A stretch of DNA of 64,000 nucleotides from an uncultured Granulosicoccus sp. (GCA_947499955.1 CANMQI010000016.1:1-64000); one strand, 5' to 3'; counted from the stretch's first letter, positions 53,489-63,344 are shown. A program made the numbers and translations. The notes: generated from the letters alone by a model not told the origin.

Positions 53489-55585
53489 ATGGAAACCAAC
53501 GCCCCTTACCGATCACTCCGTCAAGGAGAGATGCTCAACTGGTATCGCGTCGAGCGAATCCTTGGGCGTGGGGGTTTTGGTGTTATCTATCTGGCCACCG
53601 ATACCAATCTGGACGTGCTGGTGGCCATCAAGGAATACCGGGCGCTGTTGCCGGACAGGGACTCGGATACCGATACCTTCACACAGGGCGTGAGCCGCGC
53701 AGCGAGTGAGGGAGTGCAGAGCTTCATTCGCGAGGCGCGCAATCTGGTGCGCTTCAAGCATCCGAATATCGTTCGGGTGATGTCGGTTTTCGAGCTTAAT
53801 GACACGGCCTATATGGTCATGGAGTTCGAGGAAGGCAATGATCTGCGAGAACACCTGCAAAGACCCGACAATGCCACCGAAGAGGCACTCAAGGCGCTGA
53901 TCCGTCCCATCTCCAAGGGACTGGCAGAGATTCATCGGCACGGATTCGTTCACCGCGACATCAAGCCTGCCAACATCCTTGTGCGCAATGACGGCTCGCC
54001 GGTGTTGCTGGATTTCGGTTCGGCGCGCAGCTCTGCACAGACAGGTAGCGAGGACCATACGGCACTGGTGTCAGCCGGTTATTCACCACTGGAGCAGTAC
54101 AGTGGCGACAGCGACCAGCAACAGGGGCCCTGGACGGATATCTATGCGCTGGGCGCCGTGCTGTATTTTGCGGTCACCGGCTGCGAGCCGGTGGACAGTG
54201 TCAAACGCGGATCTGCCTTGCTCAATGGCGGCAAGGATCCCCTGTTACCAGCCCGATTGCTGGGGCAGGGACGCTACTCGGATGACTTCCTGCGCGCCAT
54301 CGACTGGGCGCTGGCGTTTCGGATAGCCGATCGGCCGCAGACCCTGTCCGACTGGATTCCGGCTCTGTTTCGTAACAGCATCAACCGCCGGGTAACGCGC
54401 AAGGTCACGCCCGACGAAGCAGACGTTGCCGGCAAGCGTGCAGATGCCGACGATTCACTGGGCGGCATCTCGATGCTGGATGAATCGGTACCGCGAGAAG
54501 TCAAGGCGGTTCGTGATCGACGCACCCATGTCAGACAGCCTGGCATTCGAGGAGCGCAGGGGCGCAATACCGAGGAACTGCGTCCGACGCAGAGACTGTT
54601 CACTCGGCGTCACCACAGAGGCCGCTGGCACACGGACAAGCGCAGGCGGACGCTCTACTGGGCGATCCCGTTGGCGCTGGCCAGCGCGGTGGCGATGTCG
54701 TGGCTGGTGCTTGTCATCAAGAATGTATCGCCTGACGATCAGGAGAGCGCAACAGTCAGGTCGATCGTGCCGCAGACCGGTGGGCAGTCTGGCGAGATGC
54801 GCTCCGAGGGCCGTGGCACCGCCGCGCAGGCAGCGGGCGGCTCGACTGATTCTGCCTCGCTTGCCGCTGGCACGGACGGCACGGGCAAGTCGGACAAGGT
54901 GTCGGAACAGGCCGCCGAGGCCGAGGCTGCTCGACAGGCCGAGGAGGCGGCTCGTCTGCAGGAGCAGGTGGATGCTGGCCTTGCCGAGGAGAAGGCTCGT
55001 CAGGCTGCACAAGCAGAAGCTGCGGCGGAAAAAGCTCGCCTGGAGGCACTGGAAACCGATCGCAGGGCGCGCCTGCGTGCTCGCCGCCAACAGCTGGCAC
55101 AGGCCCTGAGTACGGCGGCTCGGCATCTGGACGAGGGTTTGCTGGATGAGGCTGAAGCCGCGCTGGATGAAGCGGCTTCTCTGAATCGCAATGATGCCGA
55201 GCTCAAGTCCTTGCGCAGTCGCTGGCGAACGGCGCTGATTGATGCCCGCACCCCGGTCAGTGACAGTGATTTTGACCGGGTCATCGAACGTTTCGATCGT
55301 TTGCGCCGAGCCATCGAAGACAATGACGTCGAGGCCATGGAGTCTCTGACCGAATCTTCCGACCAGAACGCCTTGTTCAGGCAGCTCATGTCCCGGTTCT
55401 CGAAACTCGATATCAGTATCGATCAGATCCGTGTCACCAATGCCGACAAATCCATCAATGCCCGGTTGCGCATTGTCAGAATGATTCGTGAAAACGGGGA
55501 TCGTGCAACACCGTCACCAGCCTACCGTGACCGCACCATCAGCAGTCGACGAATCGAAGGCAAGTGGTCACTGATTACCTGGTAG
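53489..55585 (+). CDS. Membrane Ser/Thr protein kinase with periplasmic coiled-coil region
   Basis: A 698-aa Hanks-type kinase. G-loop GRGGFG (26-31), Lys48 in VAIKEY, catalytic HRDIKPAN (155-162), DFG (175-177) and the activation segment SAGYSPLEQY, typical of bacterial kinases, show an active enzyme. A basic linker leads to one membrane helix (389-410). The periplasmic part has a Ser/Gly/Thr linker, an Ala/Glu/Gln-rich coiled coil (about 465-550) and a C-terminal helical/beta domain (560-698, VIERFDRLRRAIEDNDVEAMESL). It overlaps tail-to-tail with the DUF4124 gene by 18 nt. Target unknown. Confidence 0.9.
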   Translation: METNAPYRSLRQGEMLNWYRVERILGRGGFGVIYLATDTNLDVLVAIKEYRALLPDRDSDTDTFTQGVSRAASEGVQSFIREARNLVRFKHPNIVRVMSVFELNDTAYMVMEFEEGNDLREHLQRPDNATEEALKALIRPISKGLAEIHRHGFVHRDIKPANILVRNDGSPVLLDFGSARSSAQTGSEDHTALVSAGYSPLEQYSGDSDQQQGPWTDIYALGAVLYFAVTGCEPVDSVKRGSALLNGGKDPLLPARLLGQGRYSDDFLRAIDWALAFRIADRPQTLSDWIPALFRNSINRRVTRKVTPDEADVAGKRADADDSLGGISMLDESVPREVKAVRDRRTHVRQPGIRGAQGRNTEELRPTQRLFTRRHHRGRWHTDKRRRTLYWAIPLALASAVAMSWLVLVIKNVSPDDQESATVRSIVPQTGGQSGEMRSEGRGTAAQAAGGSTDSASLAAGTDGTGKSDKVSEQAAEAEAARQAEEAARLQEQVDAGLAEEKARQAAQAEAAAEKARLEALETDRRARLRARRQQLAQALSTAARHLDEGLLDEAEAALDEAASLNRNDAELKSLRSRWRTALIDARTPVSDSDFDRVIERFDRLRRAIEDNDVEAMESLTESSDQNALFRQLMSRFSKLDISIDQIRVTNADKSINARLRIVRMIRENGDRATPSPAYRDRTISSRRIEGKWSLITW

Positions 55586-56290
55586 GGCGCCGTTAGGGGT
55601 GATCAGTTCGCGAGGTTGCTGCAGTGCCCGGGCATCGATCAGCAGGCGTCGATAGAGTTCCACCGAGTCCAGGTACTCGCAAGCCTGCTCGACACCGGCC
55701 TCGCAGGGTTCGGACGTGTCGAAGCCACGTGCTTCGGCCATACGAACGGTTCGTTTCAGCTTTTCGGTCACCTCATCGGCGAAGTCGCGCAGCAGCTGCT
55801 GAGACATCATGACATTGCAGGCGGCTTCCTGAACGTTGGCGCGCAGCTGCGGGTTGTTGTCCGATGCTGCCGGTTCATCGCGCCACTGCTGATAACTGGT
55901 CTGGTAGCGATGCCAGCCACCATCGATGTAGAGCGCATCGGCAACGGCCCGCGCCAGGGAGCTACCATGCTTGCGTTCCTGTAAGCCGCATTCACAACGC
56001 CTACGGTCGCAGAATGCGCGTTCTTCCGCCTGCTCGGGAATTTCGAACCAGGACGGGTGAATGTCGAAAGGCAGCTTGCGCACTGCTGTTGATTTGCCAG
56101 TCAGGGTTTTGCCCTGGGGGCAGGGGCGATCCTGAAACAGGGTGCTGCCATCCGGTGCAGGGCACGTGTAAATGGTGGCCAGTACCTTACCTGGAAGGCC
56201 TGACAGCAACAAGCTCACCGTCAACAGCCAGAGCACATGTCGGACTTGCCAGCGTGCCTGAAGGAAATTGTTTATCGGTGAGTTGGGCAT
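55568..56290 (-). CDS. DUF4124-domain exported protein
   Basis: A 240-aa protein with a signal sequence (VLWLLTVSLLLSGLPGKVLA). It is followed by DUF4124, ATIYTCPAPDGSTLFQDRPCPQG with a Cys pair at 43 and 57 typical of that domain. A Cys-rich segment FCDRRRCECGLQ and a helical region (about 85-225) follow, with four or more further Cys; disulfides in the periplasm are expected. Its 3' end overlaps the kinase gene by 18 nt on the opposite strand. ATG at 56290 is chosen, and upstream in-frame starts are possible up to 56404. Function not known. Confidence 0.75.
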   Translation of the reverse strand: MPNSPINNFLQARWQVRHVLWLLTVSLLLSGLPGKVLATIYTCPAPDGSTLFQDRPCPQGKTLTGKSTAVRKLPFDIHPSWFEIPEQAEERAFCDRRRCECGLQERKHGSSLARAVADALYIDGGWHRYQTSYQQWRDEPAASDNNPQLRANVQEAACNVMMSQQLLRDFADEVTEKLKRTVRMAEARGFDTSEPCEAGVEQACEYLDSVELYRRLLIDARALQQPRELITPNGALPGNQ

Positions 56291-56605
56291 GCCAGAGTTA
56301 GCGGCTGCTGCCTGAAGTACTCGATGAGAACCAGTTCTCACACGGGCAAGTCCTTGGTATCGATGAAGGCGATGCGCTGCCTTCATTCCCGGCAAGTTCA
56401 GCATTCAACGCCCAAGTGGGGCCGGTGTCGCTGGCAATATTGGTCCCGATCCTTCAGGCGAGGGTGCCGCGCCGCTTGATCGACGATACTGCAGGCTTGC
56501 CCCGATTCGCACGCAGGGAAATCCCTTGCGGTTGCTGCAACATTCCTGTACTTGTAGTAACCACCTTGTGACCATTCATGGTCCGGATCAATAAGGGGTG
56601 AGCCG

Positions 56606-57889
56606 ATGCAAAAAGGTCGATATGGATATACAGGCTTGGGCCTGTGTGTGATTCTGCTGCTGTCAGCCTGTAGCAGCGACGATGATTCCGACAACGAGCC
56701 GATCGATACCGGTAACGAGGATGGTTTCACGGTTGAATCCGTCGTGCTGGGTGATCGCCCCACGGCGCTGGTTGCACAACTCCCCGCCGGAGAGCTGAAA
56801 ACCCGCCTGGAGACCTGCGATGTCTCGGCCGTCAGGCCGCAAGCGTTCTCGATCGCTCATCGAGGCGCACCGTTTGCCTTTCCGGAACACTCCGTTGAAG
56901 GCTATACCGCTGCGGCCGAACAGGGAGCCGGTGTCATCGAATGCGATGTCACCTTCACCAGCGATCGCGAACTGGTCTGCCGACATTCACAGTGCGATCT
57001 GCACACCACCACCGATATTCTCGCGACGGATCTGGCGCAGAAATGTACCGTGCCACCCGACATGAGCAGCGCCACGCCGTATCAGGATGTGCAGTGCTGC
57101 ACCAGCGATCTGACGCTGGCTGAGTTCCGCACCTTGCGAGCCAAGCGCGATGGTGCCGATGCAGATGCGCCTACGCTTGCGGAGTATCTGGCAGGCACTC
57201 CTGGCTGGACGACCGATGAGACCGAAGACTACGGGACGCTGCTGACGCATGCGGAGAGCATCGCTCTGTTCGACAGCTATGGGGTATCCATGACACCGGA
57301 GCTGAAGGAAGCCGCAGTGGACATGCCCTTTGAGGGTGACTACACACAGGCGGCCTACGCGCAGCAGATGATTGACGAATACACCGAAGCCGGTATCAGC
57401 GCCGATCGTGTATTCCCTCAATCCTTCCAGTTGGAAGATGTGCTGTACTGGATCACCGAGACACCGGAATTCGGTGAGCAGGCGGTCTATCTGGACGGTC
57501 GTTATGCCGTAGAGGGTTTTGATGCAGCCAATGCGGCTACCTTCATTCCGAGCATGCAGGAGCTGGTGGATCAGGGCGTTCAGTATCTGGCACCACCCAT
57601 CCCACTGCTGGTCGCCCTGGACGAGCAGCAGGAAATCGTCCCGTCGGTGTATGCCACGGAAGCTCGTGCCAGCGGCCTGAACCTGATTACCTGGACACTG
57701 GAACGTTCTGGTTCATTGACTGACGGTGGTGGCTTCTACTACTCCAGCATCGCACCGGTGATCGATGATGACGGCGACACGCTGCGTGTGCTCGATGTAC
57801 TGGCGAAGGATGTGGGCGTGACGGGAGTCTTCAGCGACTGGCCCGCCACGACGACCTTCTATGCCTACTGCACGGATCTTACCGTCTGA
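56606..57889 (+). CDS. Glycerophosphodiester phosphodiesterase-family lipoprotein
   Basis: A 427-aa lipoprotein with lipobox LLSAC (Cys22) and an Asp/Ser-rich linker. The GDPD barrel starts at about 80: IAHRGAPFAFPEHSVEGY (H85, R86, E94), IECDVTFTSDRELVCRHSQC (E112, D114, H127). Three inserts with paired cysteines make it larger than usual. It hydrolyses glycerophosphodiesters to glycerol 3-phosphate and an alcohol, here on the envelope surface or in the periplasm. Terminator hairpin follows. Confidence 0.88.
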   Translation: MQKGRYGYTGLGLCVILLLSACSSDDDSDNEPIDTGNEDGFTVESVVLGDRPTALVAQLPAGELKTRLETCDVSAVRPQAFSIAHRGAPFAFPEHSVEGYTAAAEQGAGVIECDVTFTSDRELVCRHSQCDLHTTTDILATDLAQKCTVPPDMSSATPYQDVQCCTSDLTLAEFRTLRAKRDGADADAPTLAEYLAGTPGWTTDETEDYGTLLTHAESIALFDSYGVSMTPELKEAAVDMPFEGDYTQAAYAQQMIDEYTEAGISADRVFPQSFQLEDVLYWITETPEFGEQAVYLDGRYAVEGFDAANAATFIPSMQELVDQGVQYLAPPIPLLVALDEQQEIVPSVYATEARASGLNLITWTLERSGSLTDGGGFYYSSIAPVIDDDGDTLRVLDVLAKDVGVTGVFSDWPATTTFYAYCTDLTV

Positions 57890-57897
57890 GCAGTCGT

Positions 57898-57932
57898 CCA
57901 TCCACCTGTCTGTCAACGCATCAGGTGGATGG
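57898..57932. terminator. Bidirectional terminator hairpin
   Basis: Perfect 11-bp stem CCATCCACCTG / CAGGTGGATGG with a 13-nt loop, 9 nt after the GDPD stop and 6 nt from the DUF4387 stop of the convergent operon. Confidence 0.7.
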
Positions 57933-57937
57933 GCCCA

Positions 57938-58240
57938 TCAGTCTTGCAGGTCGAGCTCTTCGATCAGCATGGACCATTGTGCGCCATGCTGATCCCGGTC
58001 GAGTGGGTGACCCTGTACAACCGGTCGGTGCACGCTGAACTTGACGACATTCAGAGCATCGATATCGAATCGTTTGACGGCTGTCATCGGTTGTCGCAAT
58101 GCAGTGGCAATCTGCTCGGTCTGCAACCTGCCACGCATACTCTGATAGGCCGAGTCACTGCCACAGAAGATATCGATGGTGACCCAGAATGGCCCGGCGT
58201 TCTTGGAACGCACACTGTCTGCCAGATTGCTGACCTTCAT
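57938..58240 (-). CDS. DUF4387-family protein
   Basis: A 100-aa protein: begins MKVSNLADSVRSKNAGPFWVTIDIF and contains FDIDALNVVKFSVHRPVVQG, the pattern of DUF4387. This family is regularly found after an AtuA-like (DUF1446) gene, and here its ATG overlaps the AtuA-like stop by 4 nt. It is the last gene of tctC-tctB-tctA-AtuA-DUF4387. Soluble and cytosolic; likely a small subunit of the AtuA-like enzyme. Confidence 0.85.
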   Translation of the reverse strand: MKVSNLADSVRSKNAGPFWVTIDIFCGSDSAYQSMRGRLQTEQIATALRQPMTAVKRFDIDALNVVKFSVHRPVVQGHPLDRDQHGAQWSMLIEELDLQD

Positions 58241-59613
58241 ACCACCACCTCTTCCAGTCGCACCGCACTCATGGGCTCATCCAGTTCGAGAATATGGTTC
58301 AGGCAGAATTCATACAGGGCACCGCGCGATGTCTGTGCCGGAGAGTAGGGGAAGGCAAAGGTGGGCAAGGACTCATCATCGGTCAGCGGGTAGTGCAGCA
58401 GAAAGGGATTGCTGAGCTTGCCGATCTCGTTGGCCATTTCCTGTGTTTGTGCGGTAATGATCAGCAGAACACCGGTCTCGTGACCCATTGAGGTCTGTGT
58501 TTCCAGCTCGCCCAGGGTGGCATTGTCACCAATGAGTCGAAAGTCGAGCTGATACGCACTCTCGGGGAGTGACAGGCTTGCGCTTATCTCGCGATGCAGA
58601 TGATTCTGCAGGCGATCGACCCAGGCACGGGCATTGGCCACATAGCGGGCATTGCGCAGCAGCGCCAGCAGAGTGGTCTGATAACCACCGAGGCGGGCGC
58701 CTTCGAGTTTGACGGTATACGGGTCGGTGGGAACCCAGCGCGAGCCGGTGACTCTGACGCGTGTGTCGTCAAGCGCTTCGTAATGAGCTGCGCGCACATC
58801 CAGATGGCCGCCCGGCTCATACAGGATGAAGGGATCGGTATTCTCGTACAGCATGTGCGCGGATACGGAGTGCGGGGTGCAGTGTGCCTGGTCAGCAGTC
58901 GGATAGATCGTGAAGCCCGTATCATCGATATCCACCACGATGACACCGCTGGTGGGGTGGGTCGAGCACAAGGCACCACACTCGGCAATCTTGGCGGCGT
59001 GCCAACAGGCGCCGGCATGGCAACCCCGAGCCAGTGGCAAGGCGCTGACCACGGCCGTGTCGGTGGTGCGTCCGGCGATGACGATATCGGCGCCGGTATC
59101 CAGTGCGGCCTGTATGTGTTCGGCGCCAGCCAGGGCCACGACATGCGTGCAGCTCTCAAGGAGGGCAGCATCGAGCGGTACCACGGGTTCCAGCGGCTTG
59201 ATACGCTGCTGGCTCAAGTGTTCCTGCAGGACTGATTTGTCCTGTTCGCTGTAGATCAGGGCGACCTTGAGTGCCTCACCGGTCGCGGCGCCATCGGTTT
59301 CGGCGGCAATCTCGCGGGTGATCTCCAGCATCCAGTCGACCATGTCATCACTGCCGCAAGTGCCGGAGGAGCCGATGATCAGGGGGACGCCAAGTGCGGC
59401 ACGTGCCTGCATCAGTTGCCGCCATTCGCGCACACAGACTGCACGTGAATACTTCGAGGTACTGGTACCCAGGGAATAGGGGCCGCTGTCAGTCGAGCCT
59501 CCATCGATGCAGATGACGTCGGGATTCAGGGCCACCGCTCTGGCCAGCGCCTCGCTGTCGAAGCCCAGGCCCAGAACGCCGGAAGGAACCAGGACGCGTA
59601 CGTTGGAACTCAT
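58237..59613 (-). CDS. AtuA-like (DUF1446) acyclic terpene utilisation family protein
   Basis: A 458-aa cytosolic protein. N-terminal features VRVLVPSGVLGLGFD, VICIDGGSTDSGPYSLG, YSRAVCVREW, LIIGSSGTCG and IVIAGRTTDTAVV mark the AtuA/DUF1446 family, named from the terpene-degrading cluster of Pseudomonas. Biochemical role of AtuA itself is unclear. The ATG overlaps the tctA stop by 4 nt, so its expression is tied to a tripartite tricarboxylate transporter; this suggests a carboxylate rather than terpene substrate here. Confidence 0.88.
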   Translation of the reverse strand: MSSNVRVLVPSGVLGLGFDSEALARAVALNPDVICIDGGSTDSGPYSLGTSTSKYSRAVCVREWRQLMQARAALGVPLIIGSSGTCGSDDMVDWMLEITREIAAETDGAATGEALKVALIYSEQDKSVLQEHLSQQRIKPLEPVVPLDAALLESCTHVVALAGAEHIQAALDTGADIVIAGRTTDTAVVSALPLARGCHAGACWHAAKIAECGALCSTHPTSGVIVVDIDDTGFTIYPTADQAHCTPHSVSAHMLYENTDPFILYEPGGHLDVRAAHYEALDDTRVRVTGSRWVPTDPYTVKLEGARLGGYQTTLLALLRNARYVANARAWVDRLQNHLHREISASLSLPESAYQLDFRLIGDNATLGELETQTSMGHETGVLLIITAQTQEMANEIGKLSNPFLLHYPLTDDESLPTFAFPYSPAQTSRGALYEFCLNHILELDEPMSAVRLEEVVV

Positions 59614-61115
59614 GCTTTATGTGCCTGAGGTTTCTTGAGAAATCGTCGCAGGAATACCGGTGCGACAAATCCGGTGATGGCCGCTATCCAGAAGCCGATG
59701 GCAATGCCTGACTGGAACAGGTACTTCCAGTCACCACCGGATATGACCATGGCGCGGCGCAGGCTGTCTTCCATGTGGTTGCCGAGCAGAATACCCAGAA
59801 TGATGGGGACTGTGGGAATGTTGAGTTTACGCAGGAAATAGCCCAGCAGGCCGAATACGATCATCAGCAGCAGGTCGAAGTAGCTGCCGGACAGTGAGTA
59901 GATACCCACGAAGGAGACCATGCAGACACCGGGCAGCAGAATCCAGGGCGGCACGCTGAGTACCTTGACGAATATTCGCACCATGGGCACGTTGAGAATC
60001 AGCAACACGATGTTGGCGATCAGCAGCGCCGCCATCAGACCCCAGACCACTTCCGGGCGCTCGGTGAACAGCAAGGGCCCGGGTGTGATATTCAGCGTCA
60101 TCAGCAGGGCCAGCAGCACGGCCGTGGTACCCGAGCCGGGCACGCCCAGTGTCAGCATCGGTACCAGAGCACCACCGGCCGCTGCATTGTTACCGGCTTC
60201 CGGTGCGGCGACACCGCGTGGATCGCCCTTGCCGAACTGGCTGTTGTCCCGTACCCAGGCTTTCTCACCCATATAGGCCAGGAAACTGCCCAGAGAGGCA
60301 CCTGCACCGGGCAGAATGCCAGCAATGAAACCGACCAGCGATGCCCGGAGCATGGTGCCGAAGGAGCGGGCAATGTCCTTGAAGGGGATGGTGATGGCGT
60401 CGAGTTTCACGCCGATGGCCGAGGAGCGACCGTGACTTTCGATGAAGATGAAGACCTCGGAGACGGCGAAAAGCCCGACGATGGCGACAAGGAAATCCAC
60501 TCCGTCCATCAGGTGCAGATTGCCACCGGTGAAGCGTCCCATGCCGGTGGAGTTGTCCAGACCGATCATGGCAATGGCCAGGCCCAGACACGCTGCCAGG
60601 GCCGCCTTGCGCTGGTTGTCCGAGGCGATGCCGCCCAGGGTGGAGAATGCCAGCAGATACAGGGCGAAATACTCTGACGGTCCGAACAGGTAGGCGACTC
60701 TGGCCAGCATGGGGGCCAGGAACATCAGGCCGATGGTTGCCAGCATGGCACCGACGAAGGAGGCGACACCCGAGAGTACCAGGGCATCGCTGGCGCGCCC
60801 GGCCTTGGCCATGGGGTAGCCGTCCAGTGTGGTCATCAGCGCTGGTTCATCGCCGGGTATATTGAGCAGGATCGACGATATGCGCCCCCCGTACATGGCG
60901 CCGTAGTAGACGCTGGTCATCAGTATCAGGGCTTCGGTGGCATCGAGGCCAAGCGAGAAAGCCAGCGGAATGAGAATGGCAACACCGTTGGAGGGGCCCA
61001 GGCCCGGCAGGGCGCCGACCATGGTGCCGATGATGCAGCCGGCTACAGCCAGTGCCAGTGTCGTCGGGGTCAGGGCAACCGCAAAACCCTGGGCAAGCAG
61101 CGAGAACGTTTCCAT
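59610..61115 (-). CDS. tctA: TctA-family large permease of a tripartite tricarboxylate transporter
   Basis: A 501-aa inner-membrane protein with about twelve helices. Family motifs: GTMVGALPGLGPSNGVAILIPLAF near residue 30, YGAMYGGRISSILLNIPGDEPALMTTLDGYPMAK, and GAGASLGSFLAYMGEKAW with GNNAAAGGALVPMLTLGVPGSGTTAVLL. It carries a carboxylate across the inner membrane with sodium or proton gradient. 3 nt from tctB; stop overlaps the AtuA-like gene start. Confidence 0.93.
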   Translation of the reverse strand: METFSLLAQGFAVALTPTTLALAVAGCIIGTMVGALPGLGPSNGVAILIPLAFSLGLDATEALILMTSVYYGAMYGGRISSILLNIPGDEPALMTTLDGYPMAKAGRASDALVLSGVASFVGAMLATIGLMFLAPMLARVAYLFGPSEYFALYLLAFSTLGGIASDNQRKAALAACLGLAIAMIGLDNSTGMGRFTGGNLHLMDGVDFLVAIVGLFAVSEVFIFIESHGRSSAIGVKLDAITIPFKDIARSFGTMLRASLVGFIAGILPGAGASLGSFLAYMGEKAWVRDNSQFGKGDPRGVAAPEAGNNAAAGGALVPMLTLGVPGSGTTAVLLALLMTLNITPGPLLFTERPEVVWGLMAALLIANIVLLILNVPMVRIFVKVLSVPPWILLPGVCMVSFVGIYSLSGSYFDLLLMIVFGLLGYFLRKLNIPTVPIILGILLGNHMEDSLRRAMVISGGDWKYLFQSGIAIGFWIAAITGFVAPVFLRRFLKKPQAHKA

Positions 61116-61118
61116 GGT

Positions 61119-61559
61119 CTAGCCACCCATCCAGCTGCGAGGTACGGCAAACAGGCTGAGCCCGAGCGCAAACTTGAACAGTATGAACAGACCGGCAGAC
61201 AGGCCGATGCCGGTCAGCAATGCCGGTACCAGACGTGACTGGATCTGAAAGCTGAGAACACCTGCGGCTACTGCGGTGGGAATCAGAAAGCCCAGGGGTT
61301 TGAGGGTATAGGCATAGGCCACCAGCACCAGCAGGGCCAGCAGCAGTTTGAACCAGGTGCTCATGCCGGGCCAGGCGGGTTCGTCATCGGGTTTGAGCAT
61401 GATCAGCAGCGCGCATAGCGCCGCGATGGCGCTGACCAGGCGCGGAAATACCTTGGGCCCGACGGGGTCTACCAGAAAGCCTGTCTGAATATTCGCCGCC
61501 GCCATGAAATAGGCTACGGAGGCAATCAGGACGATCAGTCCGAACAGTCGATCACTCAT
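61119..61559 (-). CDS. tctB: TctB-family small permease subunit
   Basis: A 146-aa protein with four membrane helices, starting LFGLIVLIASVAYFMAA and including VGPKVFPRLVSAIAALCALLIML and KPLGFLIPTAVAAGVLSFQI, as in TctB/TTT small subunits. It pairs with TctA. The gap to tctC is 174 bp and contains a hairpin. Confidence 0.85.
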   Translation of the reverse strand: MSDRLFGLIVLIASVAYFMAAANIQTGFLVDPVGPKVFPRLVSAIAALCALLIMLKPDDEPAWPGMSTWFKLLLALLVLVAYAYTLKPLGFLIPTAVAAGVLSFQIQSRLVPALLTGIGLSAGLFILFKFALGLSLFAVPRSWMGG

Positions 61560-61683
61560 GGTGGGTCATTATCTCGCAGACAAACAGACATCGAACCGGC
61601 CGGAGGCGCGGCAGTCGGGTCGGAGTTGAGGAATCGATCAGACGCAACTGTTGTCCGACAGCCCCCTGATGAAAGCGGCGTGT

Positions 61684-61705
61684 CTGCCGGCGTCCTTGCC
61701 GGCAG
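61684..61705 (-). promoter_or_regulatory. Intercistronic hairpin downstream of tctC
   Basis: CTGCCGGC / GCCGGCAG stem with a 6-nt loop, extended by imperfect GTCT/AGAC pairing, 28 nt after the tctC stop. It may favour excess binding protein over the permease subunits. Confidence 0.5.
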
Positions 61706-61733
61706 AGACGTGCAACAGGCGTACTCCAGCCTG

Positions 61734-62717
61734 TTACTGGATCACGCCGATCTCCTTGGACAAGGTGCGGATTTCCTCGATGACACCATCCACGTAGCCC
61801 TGGAAATCAGCACCAATACGAGTGAATGGAGCCAGACCATTGGCCGTCATCTGCTCGGCCCATTCATCGGACTCGGCGACAGCCGTCAGCGCATCGGCCC
61901 ATTTGTTGTAATCGTCATCGGAGATATCCTTGGGAACGTACAGTCCGCGCCAGTTGACGGCGACGACATCGATTCCCTGTTCCTTGGCGGTGGGGATATC
62001 GTTGAATTCACCCGGCAGACGCTCATCGGTGAAGGAGGCCAGAACGCGTACATCGCCCGCTTTCAGAAAGCCGACGACTTCGGAGATATCCCCGGTCATG
62101 GCCTGAGTGAATCCGCCGATGGTCTGGGTGATGGCATCCGCACCGCCATCCACACCGATGTACTTGACCTTGGTGATGTCATCGAAGCCGGCACGGCCCA
62201 GCGCCATCAGTACTTTCAGGTGATCGAATCCACCGACCGCCGAGCCGCCGGCAAAGGCTACCGTGGCCGGATCGGCCTTGACGGCATCCATCAGGTCGGT
62301 CAGGGATTCGAACGGTGAATCCTTGGCCACGACAATGACACCGGGGTCAGCGCCGATGGCGCCAAGGAAGCGTACCTGGTCGGAGGTCATGCCACCAAAG
62401 GCATTCTGCGCCAGGCGTGTCGCGGTAGCCGAGGAGGCCGCGACGATCAGTTCGGCATCATCGGCACGTTCTGTCACGACATGGGTGTAAGCCAGACCGC
62501 CGCCACCGCCGGCCATATTGGTGACCTGGACAGGTTCATCGACGGCCTTGATGTCGTACATGATCTTGCTGATGGAACGACAGGTGAAGTCCCAGCCGCC
62601 GCCGGGGTTGGCCGGCGCTATGCATTCGGCAGCCTGTGCGCCGCTACTGATTCCAAGGCCGAGTACAACGGCCGCCGCCAGTCTGGTCAGGTGGGTCTGT
62701 TTCAAGTCTCTCTCCAA
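61734..62717 (-). CDS. tctC: TctC-family periplasmic binding protein
   Basis: A 327-aa binding protein with a signal peptide (AAAVVLGLGISSGAQA, about 29 residues). ECIAPANPGGGWDFTCRSISKIM, the GGGGLAYTHVV loop, GSAVGGFDHLKVLMALG and EEWAEQMTANGL-like end belong to the TctC (Bug) family of carboxylate binders. First gene of tctCBA-AtuA-DUF4387, divergent from the Lin0512 pair across 258 bp that must hold the promoters for both. The PGGGWDFTCR motif is that of the carboxylate binders. Ligand unknown. Confidence 0.92.
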   Translation of the reverse strand: MERDLKQTHLTRLAAAVVLGLGISSGAQAAECIAPANPGGGWDFTCRSISKIMYDIKAVDEPVQVTNMAGGGGGLAYTHVVTERADDAELIVAASSATATRLAQNAFGGMTSDQVRFLGAIGADPGVIVVAKDSPFESLTDLMDAVKADPATVAFAGGSAVGGFDHLKVLMALGRAGFDDITKVKYIGVDGGADAITQTIGGFTQAMTGDISEVVGFLKAGDVRVLASFTDERLPGEFNDIPTAKEQGIDVVAVNWRGLYVPKDISDDDYNKWADALTAVAESDEWAEQMTANGLAPFTRIGADFQGYVDGVIEEIRTLSKEIGVIQ

Positions 62718-62975
62718 TTCATTCGGGTTTCACACAAGCTCTGCCGGTATTCTCGGGATACAGTGCCAGCTTGCGAAGTACCAGTGGGCCATGGGCCTAC
62801 CGTAACTGACCATTATCAGCATTGTTGACGATGGGGACAAGCACTGATGATGATGTCCATGTGCAATGGTACTGACGACGTTCGTGAAGCCGCCGTCAAC
62901 GGTGAAGGAATTTGCATTTACAGGGCAGTTGACGGACTATCGCCCTGTCTGCACGATTACTCATTGGACAAGGCC

Positions 62976-63344
62976 ATGGCACGAAAACGACTGTTGATCG
63001 AGATGGGAATGGGGACTGACTTGCGTGGTCAGGACTATACGAAGGCAGCGGTGCGCGCGTTGAAGGATGCGCTCTGGCACAATTCGGTATCCATTGCCCC
63101 GGCGCTGGGGTATCCGCGGGAATCCATGGAAGTCGATGTGGAGATCGGTGTGTCGGATCCGGATGCAGTCAATCGACAGACCGTCGCCGATGTACTGCCT
63201 TATGGCCGTGCTCGGGTCAATGTGGTGAAGGGAGGGCTGGATATCACCAACCGCGAAACCGGCAACACGACGGTGATGGCCAATGCCGTTGCCGTGGTGT
63301 ATCTGGATATCGAGGAGCAGGACGCTGCCGGAGAACCGGCATGA
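62976..63344 (+). CDS. Lin0512-family protein, first of a pair
   Basis: A 122-aa protein of the Lin0512 family: RLLIEMGMGTDLRGQDYTKAAVRALKDALWHNSV, EVDVEIGVSDPDAVNRQTVADVLPYGR and NTTVMANAVAVVYLD. Homologues are short cytosolic proteins of unknown function. ATG at 62976 (MARKRLLIEMG) matches the family start; the open frame reaches 62847 with unlike residues. Overlaps its paralogue by 4 nt. Divergent from tctC. Confidence 0.83.
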   Translation: MARKRLLIEMGMGTDLRGQDYTKAAVRALKDALWHNSVSIAPALGYPRESMEVDVEIGVSDPDAVNRQTVADVLPYGRARVNVVKGGLDITNRETGNTTVMANAVAVVYLDIEEQDAAGEPA

